Shown here: piece after piece, positions 32,778 through 45,139 of the stretch
How positions within the stretch are numbered: the stretch's first letter is position 1
Layout: each line of letters begins with the position of its first letter
Assembly (NCBI RefSeq): GCF_012641515.1
Contig: NZ_JABAHY010000001.1
Location: 62,001-126,000, forward strand
Direction: 5' to 3'
Source: Nesterenkonia sedimenti
GTDB taxonomy: Bacteria > Actinomycetota > Actinomycetes > Actinomycetales > Micrococcaceae
DNA: 64,000 nt
Position numbers and translations under genes: made by a program
The notes under the pieces: generated by a model
Seen by the model: the letters and a program-made list of their open reading frames with translations, nothing else
Told to the model about the DNA's origin: nothing
The model's database searches: none

Positions 32778-33216
32778 CCAGCCCCAGCAGAAAGTCTTCC
32801 CACGCACCACCGGCTGGCGCAGGGTCCTGATCTCCACGACCGCAGCCGGCCTAGGCGCTGTCGCGCTGCTCAGTGCTGTTGCAGCACTGATCGGCGGCAG
32901 CGAGGCAGCCTACTCCGCAGCAGCCGGGGGAGGGGCCGTCGTCGTACTCTCTGCCATCTCCCTGGCGATCATCGATCTCTGTGAACGCCACGCCCCACAT
33001 CTGACCATGGCCATGTTTATGCTCGGCTTTTGCCTGAAGATTGCCGCCCTGGCCATGCTGCTGCCCCTTATGGACACCTCCCAGTGGCTGCAGCCGGCCT
33101 GGGCGTTAGGGGCCGGAATCGGCGTTCTGGTGCTGTGGCAGACCGTCGAGATCATGACTTTTGCCCGTTTACGGGTGACAGTCGAGCCCGATGCATCGGA
33201 TTTCTACAACTTGTAG
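32764..33216 (+). CDS. atpI: AtpI-like ATP synthase accessory membrane protein
   Basis: A 150-residue protein with four predicted membrane helices (about residues 24-44, 50-72, 82-104 and 113-136). Position directly ahead of atpB identifies it as the AtpI/hypothetical i-subunit, which helps c-ring assembly or Mg2+ handling; the sequence itself is poorly conserved. AGGAGG precedes ATG 32764. Confidence 0.75.
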   Translation: MAEADQPQQKVFPRTTGWRRVLISTTAAGLGAVALLSAVAALIGGSEAAYSAAAGGGAVVVLSAISLAIIDLCERHAPHLTMAMFMLGFCLKIAALAMLLPLMDTSQWLQPAWALGAGIGVLVLWQTVEIMTFARLRVTVEPDASDFYNL

Positions 33217-33319
33217 TAGTGTTGTCACAGCCGGATAACATGCCGCTGATGCGACAGGCCCTTTGGTAGGCTTGCCGAGGATTGCGGCCGAACATTCTCG
33301 GCGCCGACTTCCTTGCAGA

Positions 33320-33335
33320 AGAGCAGAGATGCTCT
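33320..33335 (+). other. Small hairpin in the atpB leader
   Basis: AGAGCA-GAGA-TGCTCT, a perfect 6-bp stem with a GAGA tetraloop (GNRA type), about 35 nt before the atpB start. It may stabilise or punctuate the mRNA. Confidence 0.4.
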
Positions 33336-33369
33336 ATGCAGAATACTTGTCTCGATCATTCGACGACCG

Positions 33370-34194
33370 ATGAGAGGACCAGCGTTGTCATCGCTTGCCC
33401 TGAGTGCCGCCGAAGAAGGTGGCTTCCAGCCGCCCACAATTAGTGAGACCCACCTTCCGGAGATCTTCCCGTGGATGGCACCCTGGGGCACTGGCTTCGG
33501 CAAGAACATGTTGATGGTCATCCTGGCCGTCCTGTTGATCTGGTGGCTCTTCAGCTTCGCAATCCGCAAGCAGGCCCTTGTGCCCTCCCGCGGACAGTTC
33601 CTCGCCGAAGGCGCCTACGGATTCGTCCGTAACACCATCGGCCGGGACATCCTGGGGGATAAGCACTTCAAGCCGTGGATCCCGCTGCTGTTCACAGTCT
33701 TCTTCTTCGTGCTGTTCAACAACCTCTTCGGCGCGATCCCCTTCCTGCAGATGCCCACCTTCAGCCACGCAGGCCCGGCCTACGCCATGGCCGCGATCAT
33801 CTGGATCACCTGGGTGGTGCTGGGCTTCAAGCTCCACGGCGGCAAATTCATGAAGCTGATGACCGTTCCTTCCGGGGTTCCCAAGCCCCTGCTGGTCATC
33901 CTGACCCCCCTGGAGTTCCTCTCCAACTTCGTGATCCGCCCGCTGACCCACTCACTGCGTCTGATGGCAGTGATGCTGGCCGGCCACATCATCGTGATGC
34001 TCTGCGGCTCGGGTGCCGAATTCCTGATCACCCAGCAGGAAGGCGTGGCCAACACCGGTCTCGGTATCGCCATCCTGCTCGGCTCGATCCCGCTGTACTT
34101 CCTGGAACTGATCATGATGGTCCTGCAGGCATTCGTCTTCGCTCTGCTGACGGCCATCTACATCCAAGGTTCCATCGAAGCAGATGCACACTGA
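33370..34194 (+). CDS. atpB: ATP synthase subunit a
   Basis: A 274-residue Fo subunit that forms the proton half-channels. Membrane helices alternate through the sequence, and the essential arginine lies in LTHSLRLMAVMLAGHIIV (about 196-213). ATG 33370 has no ribosome site; an in-frame TTG at 33385 sits 7 nt behind AGAGG and gives an N-terminus closer to homologues, so TTG may be the true start. Second gene of atpIBEFHAGDC. Confidence 0.95.
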   Translation: MRGPALSSLALSAAEEGGFQPPTISETHLPEIFPWMAPWGTGFGKNMLMVILAVLLIWWLFSFAIRKQALVPSRGQFLAEGAYGFVRNTIGRDILGDKHFKPWIPLLFTVFFFVLFNNLFGAIPFLQMPTFSHAGPAYAMAAIIWITWVVLGFKLHGGKFMKLMTVPSGVPKPLLVILTPLEFLSNFVIRPLTHSLRLMAVMLAGHIIVMLCGSGAEFLITQQEGVANTGLGIAILLGSIPLYFLELIMMVLQAFVFALLTAIYIQGSIEADAH

Positions 34195-34257
34195 CTTGAA
34201 CCTGTAAGACCACCGACCACCCCGTAAACACGGAAATACACAGAAAGAGAGAAACAC

Positions 34258-34461
34258 ATGGACGGCTCCCTGAACATGCTCGGTATGGGCATCGCCGGTC
34301 TCGGCGCTGCTATCGCTATCGGTATGGTCTTCGCTGCCTACATCAACGGCGTCGCCCGCCAGCCCGAGGCTCAGCGTGTGCTGCAGCCCATCGCGCTGCT
34401 CGGCTTCGCTCTTGCTGAGGCTGTGTTCATTCTGGCCATCGTCTTCGCCTTCGTGCTCTAG
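34258..34461 (+). CDS. atpE: ATP synthase subunit c
   Basis: A 67-residue c-ring protein of two helices: [29 protein letters not shown], where the polar loop RQPE contacts the stalk, then [21 protein letters not shown], where the Glu (residue 54) carries the proton. A strong ribosome site and a hairpin just downstream fit high expression of this multi-copy subunit. Confidence 0.96.
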   Translation: MDGSLNMLGMGIAGLGAAIAIGMVFAAYINGVARQPEAQRVLQPIALLGFALAEAVFILAIVFAFVL

Positions 34462-34484
34462 CCTCTTAGGCCCTGAACACCTAA

Positions 34485-34502
34485 GCCGCCGCTTGCGGCG
34501 GC
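34485..34502 (+). other. GC-rich hairpin between atpE and atpF
   Basis: A perfect 8-bp stem GCCGCCGC-TT-GCGGCGGC (nominal 2-nt loop) 24 nt after the atpE stop and 26 nt before atpF. It has no T-run, so it is more likely to protect the atpE end of the mRNA or slow the polymerase than to terminate. Confidence 0.65.
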
Positions 34503-34527
34503 ACTGAAGACCGTCAGACTAGAGAAG

Positions 34528-35100
34528 ATGGGTGAACACATGATCAGCACAGCACTGATCCAGGCAGCCGATTACGAGGACGCCAACCCGCTGGTCCCCA
34601 ATCTGTGGGAAGCAGCGGTGGCCGGTATCGGCTTCGTGGTGCTGCTCTTCATCGTCATCAAGGTCATCGCCCCCAAGTTCGAGCAGTCCTATCAGAACCG
34701 GGTTGAGGCCATTGAAGGTGGCATCAACCAGGCTGAAGAGGCCAAGGCCGAGGCTGCTGCACTGAAGTCACAGTACGAGCAGCAGCTGGCCGACTCCCGC
34801 GCTGAGGCGTCCAAGCTTCGTGAAGAGGCTCGGGCCGAGGCAGCTCAGATCGTCTCTGAGGCTCAGGAGAAGGCCGCATCGGAAGCTTCCCGCATCCGGG
34901 AGCAGGCTCACGCTCAGATCGAGGCAGACCGTGCAGCAGCTGCTGCACAGCTGAAGGCCGACGTCGGCACGCTGGCTACCCAGCTTGCCTCCAAGGTCGT
35001 CGGCGAGGCCCTGGAGGACGACGCCCGCTCCCAGCGCGTGGTGGACCGTTTCCTGGCCGACCTCGACGCTGAGCAGCAGACTCAGGGGGCAGCGCAGTAA
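34528..35100 (+). CDS. atpF: ATP synthase subunit b
   Basis: A 190-residue peripheral-stalk subunit. One membrane helix (about residues 26-48) precedes a long, heptad-like helix rich in Ala, Glu, Gln and Arg (50-185), which dimerises and reaches to subunit delta. ATG 34528 or 34540 may be the start. The stop overlaps the atpH ATG by one base (TAATG). Confidence 0.95.
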   Translation: MGEHMISTALIQAADYEDANPLVPNLWEAAVAGIGFVVLLFIVIKVIAPKFEQSYQNRVEAIEGGINQAEEAKAEAAALKSQYEQQLADSRAEASKLREEARAEAAQIVSEAQEKAASEASRIREQAHAQIEADRAAAAAQLKADVGTLATQLASKVVGEALEDDARSQRVVDRFLADLDAEQQTQGAAQ

Positions 35101-35930
35101 TGGCAGCCGACCAGTTCAGCGGATCCCGGCAGTCGAGCGAATCACTGGCTGCACTTCGCAGCGAGCTCGCCGAGACCATCACTGCAGCAGACCTCGCTGT
35201 GGCCGATGAGCTCTTCACTGCACTCGACGCCCTGGATGGTTCCGCTGCGCTGCGCCGCACACTGACTGACCCCGCCCGCGAGCCTGAAGCCCGCGCCGGT
35301 GTGGTGCAGTCGCTCTTCAGCGGTAAAGCGCAGCCGGCCACGGTCAGCATCCTGCAGGCTGCTGTCTCCCAGCGCTGGAGTGCAGAACGGGACCTCGGCG
35401 ACGCCGTCGAGGTTCTGGCTGTGGATGTTGCAGCGGCTAAGGCAGAGCGTGGCGGCCTGCAGGGCCTGGAGGAATTGGAAGGCGCACTGCTGAACTTCCG
35501 GCGGGTCATCGAAGACTCCCATGAAGTCCAGCAGGCACTGACCGACCGCCAGGCACCGGCAGCGTCAAAGCAGAAACTGGCTGCTCGGCTGAGTCCCCAG
35601 GCCACTGCCGAGGCTCGACTGCTGATCGACCGGGCAGTGACCGCTCCGCGCGGACTGCGGCCCTCGGCACTCATCGAGAAGTTCGCCGAGCAGATCGCAG
35701 CCCGCCAGCAACGCTGGATCGCCCAGGTGACTGTGGCCAAGGATCTCAGCAGCTCCTATCTGGAGAAGCTCTCGGCCAGCCTGGACAAGTACTTCGGCCG
35801 TGAGCTGAAGCTCGACGTCGTCGTCGATCCCACTGTGGTCGGCGGCATCCGGGTGCAGGTAGGGGACGAGGTCGTCGACAGCACTGTCGCTTCCCGGATC
35901 AACAGCCTGAACCGAAGCATCGGCCGCTAG
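35100..35930 (+). CDS. atpH: ATP synthase subunit delta
   Basis: A 276-residue delta (OSCP-like) subunit joining b to the F1 head. It is longer than the 180-residue E. coli form, as in many Actinobacteria. The C-terminal ELKLDVVVDPTVVGGIRVQVGDEVVDSTVASRINSL is the signature. Translationally coupled to atpF. Confidence 0.94.
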   Translation: MAADQFSGSRQSSESLAALRSELAETITAADLAVADELFTALDALDGSAALRRTLTDPAREPEARAGVVQSLFSGKAQPATVSILQAAVSQRWSAERDLGDAVEVLAVDVAAAKAERGGLQGLEELEGALLNFRRVIEDSHEVQQALTDRQAPAASKQKLAARLSPQATAEARLLIDRAVTAPRGLRPSALIEKFAEQIAARQQRWIAQVTVAKDLSSSYLEKLSASLDKYFGRELKLDVVVDPTVVGGIRVQVGDEVVDSTVASRINSLNRSIGR

Positions 35931-36009
35931 TACAGTCGGCCCAACAAGCAATTTGAACCGTACGGCCGCATCTGGTGGCCATTGATTACAGGAGAGCAGG
36001 GAGACGCAG

Positions 36010-37638
<1,629 letters not shown>

Positions 37639-37681
37639 GTGTGAGCGGCCTCTTCGACTGAACTAACAGGGAAGGACAAGC

Positions 37682-40049
<2,368 letters not shown>

Positions 40050-40054
40050 TCCTC

Positions 40055-40318
40055 ATGGCAGTGCTTGATGTTCAAGTTGTGGCCGCCGACCACGCAGTCT
40101 GGTCCGGCGAGGCTAAGTCCCTGACCGGCCGCACCATCGACGGAGATATGGGAATCCTGCCCGGGCACACCCCGGTGCTGGCACTGCTCTCCGAAGGCGA
40201 GCTCACTATTGAGCCCGTCGACGGTGCCACAGTCAAGGCCAAGGTCTCCGGCGGATTTTTCTCCGTGGACAACGACAAGGTCACTGTTGTGGCCGATGAG
40301 GCCGATATCAGCGAATAA
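40055..40318 (+). CDS. atpC: ATP synthase subunit epsilon
   Basis: An 87-residue protein containing the beta-sandwich of subunit epsilon (VVAADHAVWSGEAKSL, GDMGILPGHTPVLALLSEGEL, SGGFFSVDNDKVTVVADEA). The usual C-terminal two-helix inhibitory arm is absent, as in several Actinobacteria. It is the last gene of the ATP synthase operon and is followed by a terminator. Confidence 0.95.
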   Translation: MAVLDVQVVAADHAVWSGEAKSLTGRTIDGDMGILPGHTPVLALLSEGELTIEPVDGATVKAKVSGGFFSVDNDKVTVVADEADISE

Positions 40319-40339
40319 TCGCATCATCTCTCGCTTTCA

Positions 40340-40379
40340 ACTTCGCCCCGGTTCCTGTTCGCAGGCACCGGGGCGAAGT
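40340..40379. terminator. Hairpin terminator behind the atp operon
   Basis: A 12-bp perfect stem ACTTCGCCCCGG / CCGGGGCGAAGT encloses a second small stem CCTG-TTCG-CAGG. There is no T-run, the type common in high-GC Actinobacteria. Confidence 0.8.
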
Positions 40380-40403
40380 GCATTCAGGCCTGCTGCCGAC
40401 TGC

Positions 40404-40409
40404 TAGGGT
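40404..40409 (+). promoter_or_regulatory. Probable -10 element of nucS
   Basis: TAGGGT ends 8 nt before GTG 40418, with no Shine-Dalgarno sequence between; the mRNA is probably leaderless or nearly so. Confidence 0.45.
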
Positions 40410-40417
40410 TGTTTGCT

Positions 40418-41110
40418 GTGCGATTGGTGATTGCGGATTGTTCGGTGTCCTATTCCGGCCGGCTCAATGCCCACCTGCCCCTGGCTCGGCGGCTGCTGAT
40501 GGTCAAGGCAGACGGGGCGGTATTGGTGCACTCAGACGGCGGTTCCTATAAACCGCTGAACTGGATGTCCCCACCGGCGAGCATGCGGGTCACCGATCCC
40601 GATGCCGAGCAGGCAGAAGCCGGCATCAGCGAAGTGTGGACCGTCTCGGCAGAAAAGTCCGATGACGAACTGAAGATCCTCATCTCCGAGATCCACCATG
40701 ACTCCTCCCATGAGCTGGGCACCGACCCCGGACTGGTCAAAGATGGGGTCGAGGCAGATCTGCAGCGCCTGTTGGCCGAGCAGATCGAAAGACTGGGGGA
40801 GGGCCACTCCCTGATTCGCCGGGAACACCCCACTCCCATCGGTCCGGTGGACATCCTCGCCAAGGGCCCCGGCGGCACAGTAGCCGTTGAACTGAAGCGC
40901 CGCGGGGATATCGACGGCGTAGAGCAGCTGACCCGGTACCTCGAGCTGCTCAACCGAGACCCCCTGCTGGCACCGGTGGAGGGCGTCTTCGCAGCCCAGC
41001 AGATCAAACCCCAGGCCCGAACCCTGGCCACCGATCGCGGTATTCGCTGTGTGGTGTTGGACTACACGGAGATGAAGGGCGAAGAATCCGGCAACCCCAC
41101 CCTGTTCTGA
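40418..41110 (+). CDS. nucS: Mismatch-specific endonuclease NucS (EndoMS)
   Basis: A 230-residue endonuclease that cuts both strands at G-T, G-G and T-T mismatches and provides mismatch repair in Actinobacteria lacking MutS/MutL. The N-terminal dimerisation domain ([22 protein letters not shown]) is followed by the PD-(D/E)XK nuclease domain: [35 protein letters not shown]. The C-terminus GNPTLF may be the sliding-clamp-binding tail known in this family. GTG 40418 gives the N-terminus of homologues. Position behind the atp operon is conserved. Confidence 0.95.
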   Translation: MRLVIADCSVSYSGRLNAHLPLARRLLMVKADGAVLVHSDGGSYKPLNWMSPPASMRVTDPDAEQAEAGISEVWTVSAEKSDDELKILISEIHHDSSHELGTDPGLVKDGVEADLQRLLAEQIERLGEGHSLIRREHPTPIGPVDILAKGPGGTVAVELKRRGDIDGVEQLTRYLELLNRDPLLAPVEGVFAAQQIKPQARTLATDRGIRCVVLDYTEMKGEESGNPTLF

Positions 41111-41216
41111 ACTTGTCCTGTGGCCCCGTTCTCCATGAGGTGGCCCGCATGGATGTCGTGCATCTGCACGGGTGCCTGACGTCGCGGCTCCTGTCTCGGC
41201 ATGGCCCCACCCCCAT

Positions 41217-41282
41217 TTTTCGTAGGGCTTTGGACGTTTCGTAGGCCTATAAGGCTACGATTTTCCTATAAGGCTACGAAAA
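41217..41282. repeat. Iterated CGTAG/CTACG repeat cluster
   Basis: A 66-bp AT-richer cluster: TTTTCGTAG, TTTCGTAGG, then two direct copies of CCTATAAGGCTACGA at 41246-41260 and 41265-41279 (period 19), ending CTACGAAAA. The ends form an inverted repeat TTTTCGTAG / CTACGAAAA, and CGTAG/CTACG pairs again inside. It lies between the converging nucS and the zinc-ribbon gene. It could be an operator array, a small mobile repeat or a terminator. Confidence 0.7.
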
Positions 41283-41333
41283 GTGGTCAGCAGCTGGGCC
41301 ACTGGGGGCCGGCGAGAGAGCCGGGGGCTGGCG

Positions 41334-41645
41334 TTAGCCGGAGATCTTCCAGCAGTGGCGGTGCCAATGCCGGCGCTCGGAGGCAGCGAAGTCATCTCCC
41401 AGCACAGAATCTGCCCGCCAGGCGACAACATGAGCAGTTCCGGCAGAAATGATCAGGGAACAGCCCGGGCAGGTGTAGTCCTTAGTCGCAGCAGCCCCGG
41501 AGATATGGCGGACGTGATACTCACCATCCCGACGTCGGATGAGGCCCGCTGAGAATCCGCCCGGTGCCAGGAACTGAGTGCTCAGCGGCCGGTGCTCCTG
41601 CTGCCATTTGGAACTGCCGCGCCGTCGTCCTTTTCCCTTAGCCAC
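41334..41645 (-). CDS. Small putative zinc-ribbon protein
   Basis: A 103-residue actinobacterial protein. Basic N-terminus AKGKGRRRGSSKWQQEHRPL, then DYTCPGCSLIISAGTAHVVAW, giving C-x2-C, and ERRHWHRHCW with further His/Cys ligands, so one zinc site is likely. Similar genes lie near nucS in other Micrococcales and are often labelled ATP/GTP-binding without evidence. GTG 41645 is preferred to a TTG at 41678. Function unknown; it is divergent from the gene at 41785. Confidence 0.65.
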   Translation of the reverse strand: MAKGKGRRRGSSKWQQEHRPLSTQFLAPGGFSAGLIRRRDGEYHVRHISGAAATKDYTCPGCSLIISAGTAHVVAWRADSVLGDDFAASERRHWHRHCWKISG

Positions 41646-41784
41646 ACAGCCATTCTCTCGCACCTCGAAGGTTGCCAAGACCTTGATAAAAGCTGAATTG
41701 TAATCGTATCGTTATCTTCTGTAGTCTAGGACGCTGGACATTACAGTCACCAGACTTTGCACCAACCCAAAGGACATCACTTCC

Positions 41785-42420
41785 GTGCGCATAATCTCCG
41801 CCATCGTGGCATTTCTCCTGGGCCTGACCCTGCTGGGCTTCGGTATCACCCAGCTCAACGAGGAGACTGAAGAGACCTATACGGTGGAGACCGAGGGTGC
41901 AGAGGATGCAGCCTTCACGCTGATCACCGATGACCTCATCGATCCGGAGGCCGGGCGTGAGGAGTTCACCATCGAATCCGAGGGTGAATACACCATTATC
42001 GAAGCCCGCACCTACGACATCGAGGCCTGGCTCGGCGACCTCGCGCATAACCGCGTCACCGAGTTCGAGGAGTCCGATGATCCCGAATCGCCCTCCCGAA
42101 TTCTCGCGGAGTACGTCGATGGTGAGACTGATGCTCCCAATCCGGAGGGATCCGATCTCTGGGTCAGCACCGATACTGTCGAAGGTGACACCCTCTACAG
42201 CTGGGATATCCGCGAGGAATCCGGGGACTGGGCCCTGCTGATCTACGCCGACGGTGAGGAATCTGCCCCGGCCACCATCACCGCCACCGAGACACATACC
42301 TTCTCCAATACCGCCGGAATCGTGATGACCATTGCCGGTGGTCTGGTTCTGCTGCTGGCTATGGCCCTGTTCTACTGGGCACTGGGCGCTCCGCGTCGTC
42401 GTCGGAAGAAGCAGGGCTAG
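41785..42420 (+). CDS. Membrane protein, N-terminal half of a split gene
   Basis: A 211-residue protein: membrane helix 1 (residues 3-23), an acidic extracellular domain (24-170) ending in WALLIYADGEESAPATITATETHTF, helix 2 (172-200), then a basic stop-transfer tail APRRRRKKQG and TAG. The next frame (42565-44169) continues in the same reading frame after this TAG. As I recall, relatives in other Micrococcales are single proteins that contain both parts, so this is probably a split gene. A poorly defined AT-richer promoter region lies at 41690-41740. Function unknown. Confidence 0.65.
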   Translation: MRIISAIVAFLLGLTLLGFGITQLNEETEETYTVETEGAEDAAFTLITDDLIDPEAGREEFTIESEGEYTIIEARTYDIEAWLGDLAHNRVTEFEESDDPESPSRILAEYVDGETDAPNPEGSDLWVSTDTVEGDTLYSWDIREESGDWALLIYADGEESAPATITATETHTFSNTAGIVMTIAGGLVLLLAMALFYWALGAPRRRRKKQG

Positions 42421-42564
42421 GCTGATGCAGCTGCCGCAGCCACCGCCACCACAGTCACCAGCTCCGAGGCAACGGTTGCCGCTGTCGATCCGACCGATAC
42501 CGATCAGCAGACACCGGCCACCTCCGAGGCAGAGTCCACCGAGTCGCATTGGAGCACCCCGGCT
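42421..42564 (+). other. Open in-frame stretch between TAG 42418 and GTG 42565
   Basis: The 144 bases translate without stop in the frame of both neighbours into an Ala/Thr/Ser/Glu/Asp-rich linker of the same character as the residues after 42565. No ATG, GTG or TTG occurs in that frame. This is what a coding linker interrupted by one nonsense codon looks like. Confidence 0.6.
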
Positions 42565-44169
42565 GTGGACTCATCTGACGATGACCACGCCACCGAAGTC
42601 TTCACGCCCATCAGTGAGGACTTCACTGAGGCTGAGGGCGCCGTGGCCGAGGAAGCCGAGCAGGATGCCACCGGAGAATTCGAGGCCGCTGCCGATGACT
42701 TCGTCGCCTCCGAGGACGCCACAGCGGTTCAGCCGGCCATCACCGATGACAAGAACGATGACGACGCCGTGACCGCAGCGGAGTCCACCGAGGAGGATGA
42801 GCCCACCGTGCAGGAGGAAACCGAGCAGCCTGAGGAGCAGGACCAGGATCAGACTCAGAAGCTCTCCGGCTGGGCCAAGGGTCTGCGTGACCGCCTGGGC
42901 CGGGGAGGCGCATCTGCCTTCGCCATGCTGCTGGCTATGACCGTGGCGGTGATCTCTGCAGTCAGCCTGGCTGGACCAGTCCAGGCCGATGAGGAAGAGG
43001 ATCCCGAGGAGGCCGAGGAGACGGCCACTGAGGAGCCTCAGGAGGATGAGCAGGACGAAAGCCCTGCCGCTGAGGATGACGAAGAGGCCGAGGCTGACTC
43101 CGAGGAGGACGCCGAGACAGAGGATGAGGCCACCGAGGAGGCCGAGGAAGAGGCTGACGACGAGGAGCCGGCAGAGGAGGTTGAAGACCCCGGGGTCGAG
43201 GAGATCGAGGGCGAGGCACCTGAGGCAGAGGCCGAAGAGGACCCCATGCCTTCAGAGGGCTACTCCGTGCTGCTGGAGTCCCAGCTGGACCGCATCATCG
43301 CCGACATAGCTGACGTCGTCGAAGCCGGCGACGCCGAGATGGACACTGAGCTGCTCACCGAACGGGTCGACGGCGACGCCCTGGACTTCCGTGAGCTGGC
43401 CTACCGCAACCACGAGCTCGCTGAGACCGGAATGCCCGCGCCGCTCGGCACCAATGTGACCGCAGCAGTGGTCACCGGTGAGCCAGAGTTCCCCCGTCAG
43501 GCATTCGTCGCCGTGGAGCACCCCGCGATGGAAGAGGATCTCGAAGAGGGCGAGACTGCCTACCAGATCCTGGTCATCGAGCAGACCGACCCCCGCGAGA
43601 ACTACAAACTGATCAGTGTCGCAGAGATGCCCCCAGGGTCGGTCTTCCCAACCCTGGCCGCTGAGCACGGCGGGATCACCCCGATCGAAAGCGCTGAGGA
43701 GCCTCTGGAGGCGATCATCGGTATCTCCGAGTTCATGGTCGACCCCGGTCATGACTACGCAGACCTCACCGCCGAGAGCATCTACATCGAAAGTGCTCAC
43801 GAGTACAACGAGGAGCTGATCTCCGCCAGCGAGGAGGATGTCGAGATCGAGTTCTCCAGCCAGGCGCTGAACGAAGAGGGCATCACCGGCCTGGAGCTGC
43901 CTGATGGCTCTATTCTGGCCGCAGGCTCCTTCGAATCCGTGATGGAGATGCTGCCCCTGGAGGACGGCGACACTATCTGGCTCGAGGATGAACTGGTCGA
44001 GGAGACCGCTGGTACCGACTGGTCCACCTTCCCGGTGGAGATCATCACCCGTGAACAGATCGTGGTGCATATCCCGGCACCGGAATCTGAGGAGGGGATC
44101 GAACTGGTCGCAGTGGCATCCCTGTTCTCCGATGCATTCGTTGACGCCCCGGAAGGTTTTGAGTTCTAA
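42565..44169 (+). CDS. Acidic membrane-anchored protein, C-terminal half of a split gene
   Basis: A 534-residue very acidic protein. Residues 1-105 are a low-complexity linker; GGASAFAMLLAMTVAVISAVSLAGPVQA (about 115-140) is a membrane helix or internal signal; about 85 residues of Glu/Asp-rich sequence follow; then a folded domain (SEGYSVLLESQLDRIIADIADVVEAGD to the end) with YQILVIEQTDPRENYKLISVAEMPPG. GGAG lies 10 nt before GTG 42565, so separate translation is possible. It is in frame with the gene before it, across one TAG. Probably acts outside the membrane; function unknown. Confidence 0.65.
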   Translation: MDSSDDDHATEVFTPISEDFTEAEGAVAEEAEQDATGEFEAAADDFVASEDATAVQPAITDDKNDDDAVTAAESTEEDEPTVQEETEQPEEQDQDQTQKLSGWAKGLRDRLGRGGASAFAMLLAMTVAVISAVSLAGPVQADEEEDPEEAEETATEEPQEDEQDESPAAEDDEEAEADSEEDAETEDEATEEAEEEADDEEPAEEVEDPGVEEIEGEAPEAEAEEDPMPSEGYSVLLESQLDRIIADIADVVEAGDAEMDTELLTERVDGDALDFRELAYRNHELAETGMPAPLGTNVTAAVVTGEPEFPRQAFVAVEHPAMEEDLEEGETAYQILVIEQTDPRENYKLISVAEMPPGSVFPTLAAEHGGITPIESAEEPLEAIIGISEFMVDPGHDYADLTAESIYIESAHEYNEELISASEEDVEIEFSSQALNEEGITGLELPDGSILAAGSFESVMEMLPLEDGDTIWLEDELVEETAGTDWSTFPVEIITREQIVVHIPAPESEEGIELVAVASLFSDAFVDAPEGFEF

Positions 44170-44172
44170 GAT
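44167..44172 (+). promoter_or_regulatory. Possible -10 element of a leaderless promoter
   Basis: TAAGAT lies 7 nt before ATG 44180 and includes the stop codon of the previous gene. AGGA also lies close by but only 3 nt from ATG. Confidence 0.4.
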
Positions 44173-44179
44173 AGGACTG

Positions 44180-45130
44180 ATGAGCGAACAGAATTCAGCA
44201 CCAGAGACCTCTGCCGTCAACACTCAGGGAGCAGTAGACCTCTCCGGGTTGGCCGAACAGGCCCAACAGTCCCAGCAGCCGCAGTCCCAGGGGAGTGCGC
44301 AGGGATCAGACTCCTGGGTGCTGGCAGTCCAGCCGCAGCAACTGCAGCAGGTCGTCCAGCTCTCCGCCCAGGTCCCGGTGCTGGTGCTGATCCACGGGGA
44401 AGACGCCACCTCTCAGCAGTTCAGCTCCACACTCGGTGAAGCAGTCGACGCCCAGGGCGGACGGCTGGTGCTGGCCACCATTGATGCTGCGGCCTCCCCG
44501 GAGATCGCTCAGCAGGCCGATCAGCTGCCGGTGGTCACCGCGTTCCTGGGCGGACAGCCCATCGCTGAATTCGACGCCACCAAAGCTCCGGTGGAACAGC
44601 TTCCGCAGGTAGTCAGCCAGATCCTGCAGCTGGCCACTCAGAACGGCATCAGCGGCACTGTGCCCCCGCAGTCCCGCAAAGCAGGAGCCGAAAATGCAGA
44701 AGGTGAAGAGCCCGAGCTGCCTCCGCTGCACAAGAAGGCCCAGGACGCCCTGGAAGCCGGAGATTACGACGCCGCCATCGCCGCCTATGAGCAGGCGATC
44801 AAGGAGAAGCCGGATGACTCAGAGGCCAAACTTGGCCTGGCTCAGGTGCAGCTGATCAAGCGGACCCAGGATTTGGACCTCGCAGCCGCCCGCCAGGCCG
44901 CAGCCGATAACCCCGATGACGTCCAGGCGCAACTGCGCGTGGCCGATGCCGATGTTCTCGGTGGACATGTGGAGGATGCATTCGCCCGGTTGATCCGATT
45001 CATCCAGGGGCATTTTGGCGATGACCGGGAGACTGCGCGTAAGCACCTTGTGGAGCTCTTCGGGATCGTCGGCGATCAGGATCCCCGAGTCGCCGCCGCC
45101 CGCAAGAAGCTGGCCACCGCCCTCTTCTGA
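44180..45130 (+). CDS. Thioredoxin-fold/TPR co-chaperone, YbbN-like
   Basis: A 316-residue protein. A Gln-rich N-terminus (residues 20-45) precedes a thioredoxin-like domain (48-160: VPVLVLIHGEDATSQQFSSTLGEAV, LVLATIDAAASPEIAQQADQLPVVTAFLGGQPI) without the CxxC pair, then TPR-like helices (KKAQDALEAGDYDAAIAAYEQAIKEKPDDSEAKLGLAQVQL). It matches actinobacterial YbbN-type co-chaperones. ATG 44180 is chosen; an upstream reading lies in the preceding gene. Clients are unknown. Confidence 0.85.
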   Translation: MSEQNSAPETSAVNTQGAVDLSGLAEQAQQSQQPQSQGSAQGSDSWVLAVQPQQLQQVVQLSAQVPVLVLIHGEDATSQQFSSTLGEAVDAQGGRLVLATIDAAASPEIAQQADQLPVVTAFLGGQPIAEFDATKAPVEQLPQVVSQILQLATQNGISGTVPPQSRKAGAENAEGEEPELPPLHKKAQDALEAGDYDAAIAAYEQAIKEKPDDSEAKLGLAQVQLIKRTQDLDLAAARQAAADNPDDVQAQLRVADADVLGGHVEDAFARLIRFIQGHFGDDRETARKHLVELFGIVGDQDPRVAAARKKLATALF

Positions 45131-45139
45131 GCTTGTCCC

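Noticed and set aside
41690-41740. Zur-like metal box upstream of 41785
   Set aside because: TAATCGTATCGTTA is only a weak palindrome, and no zinc-uptake gene is near.
42332-42772. 146-codon Pro/Arg-rich plus-strand frame overlapping the split membrane gene
   Set aside because: Frame shadow; the in-phase Ala/Thr/Glu-rich reading continues both flanking genes and fits their composition.
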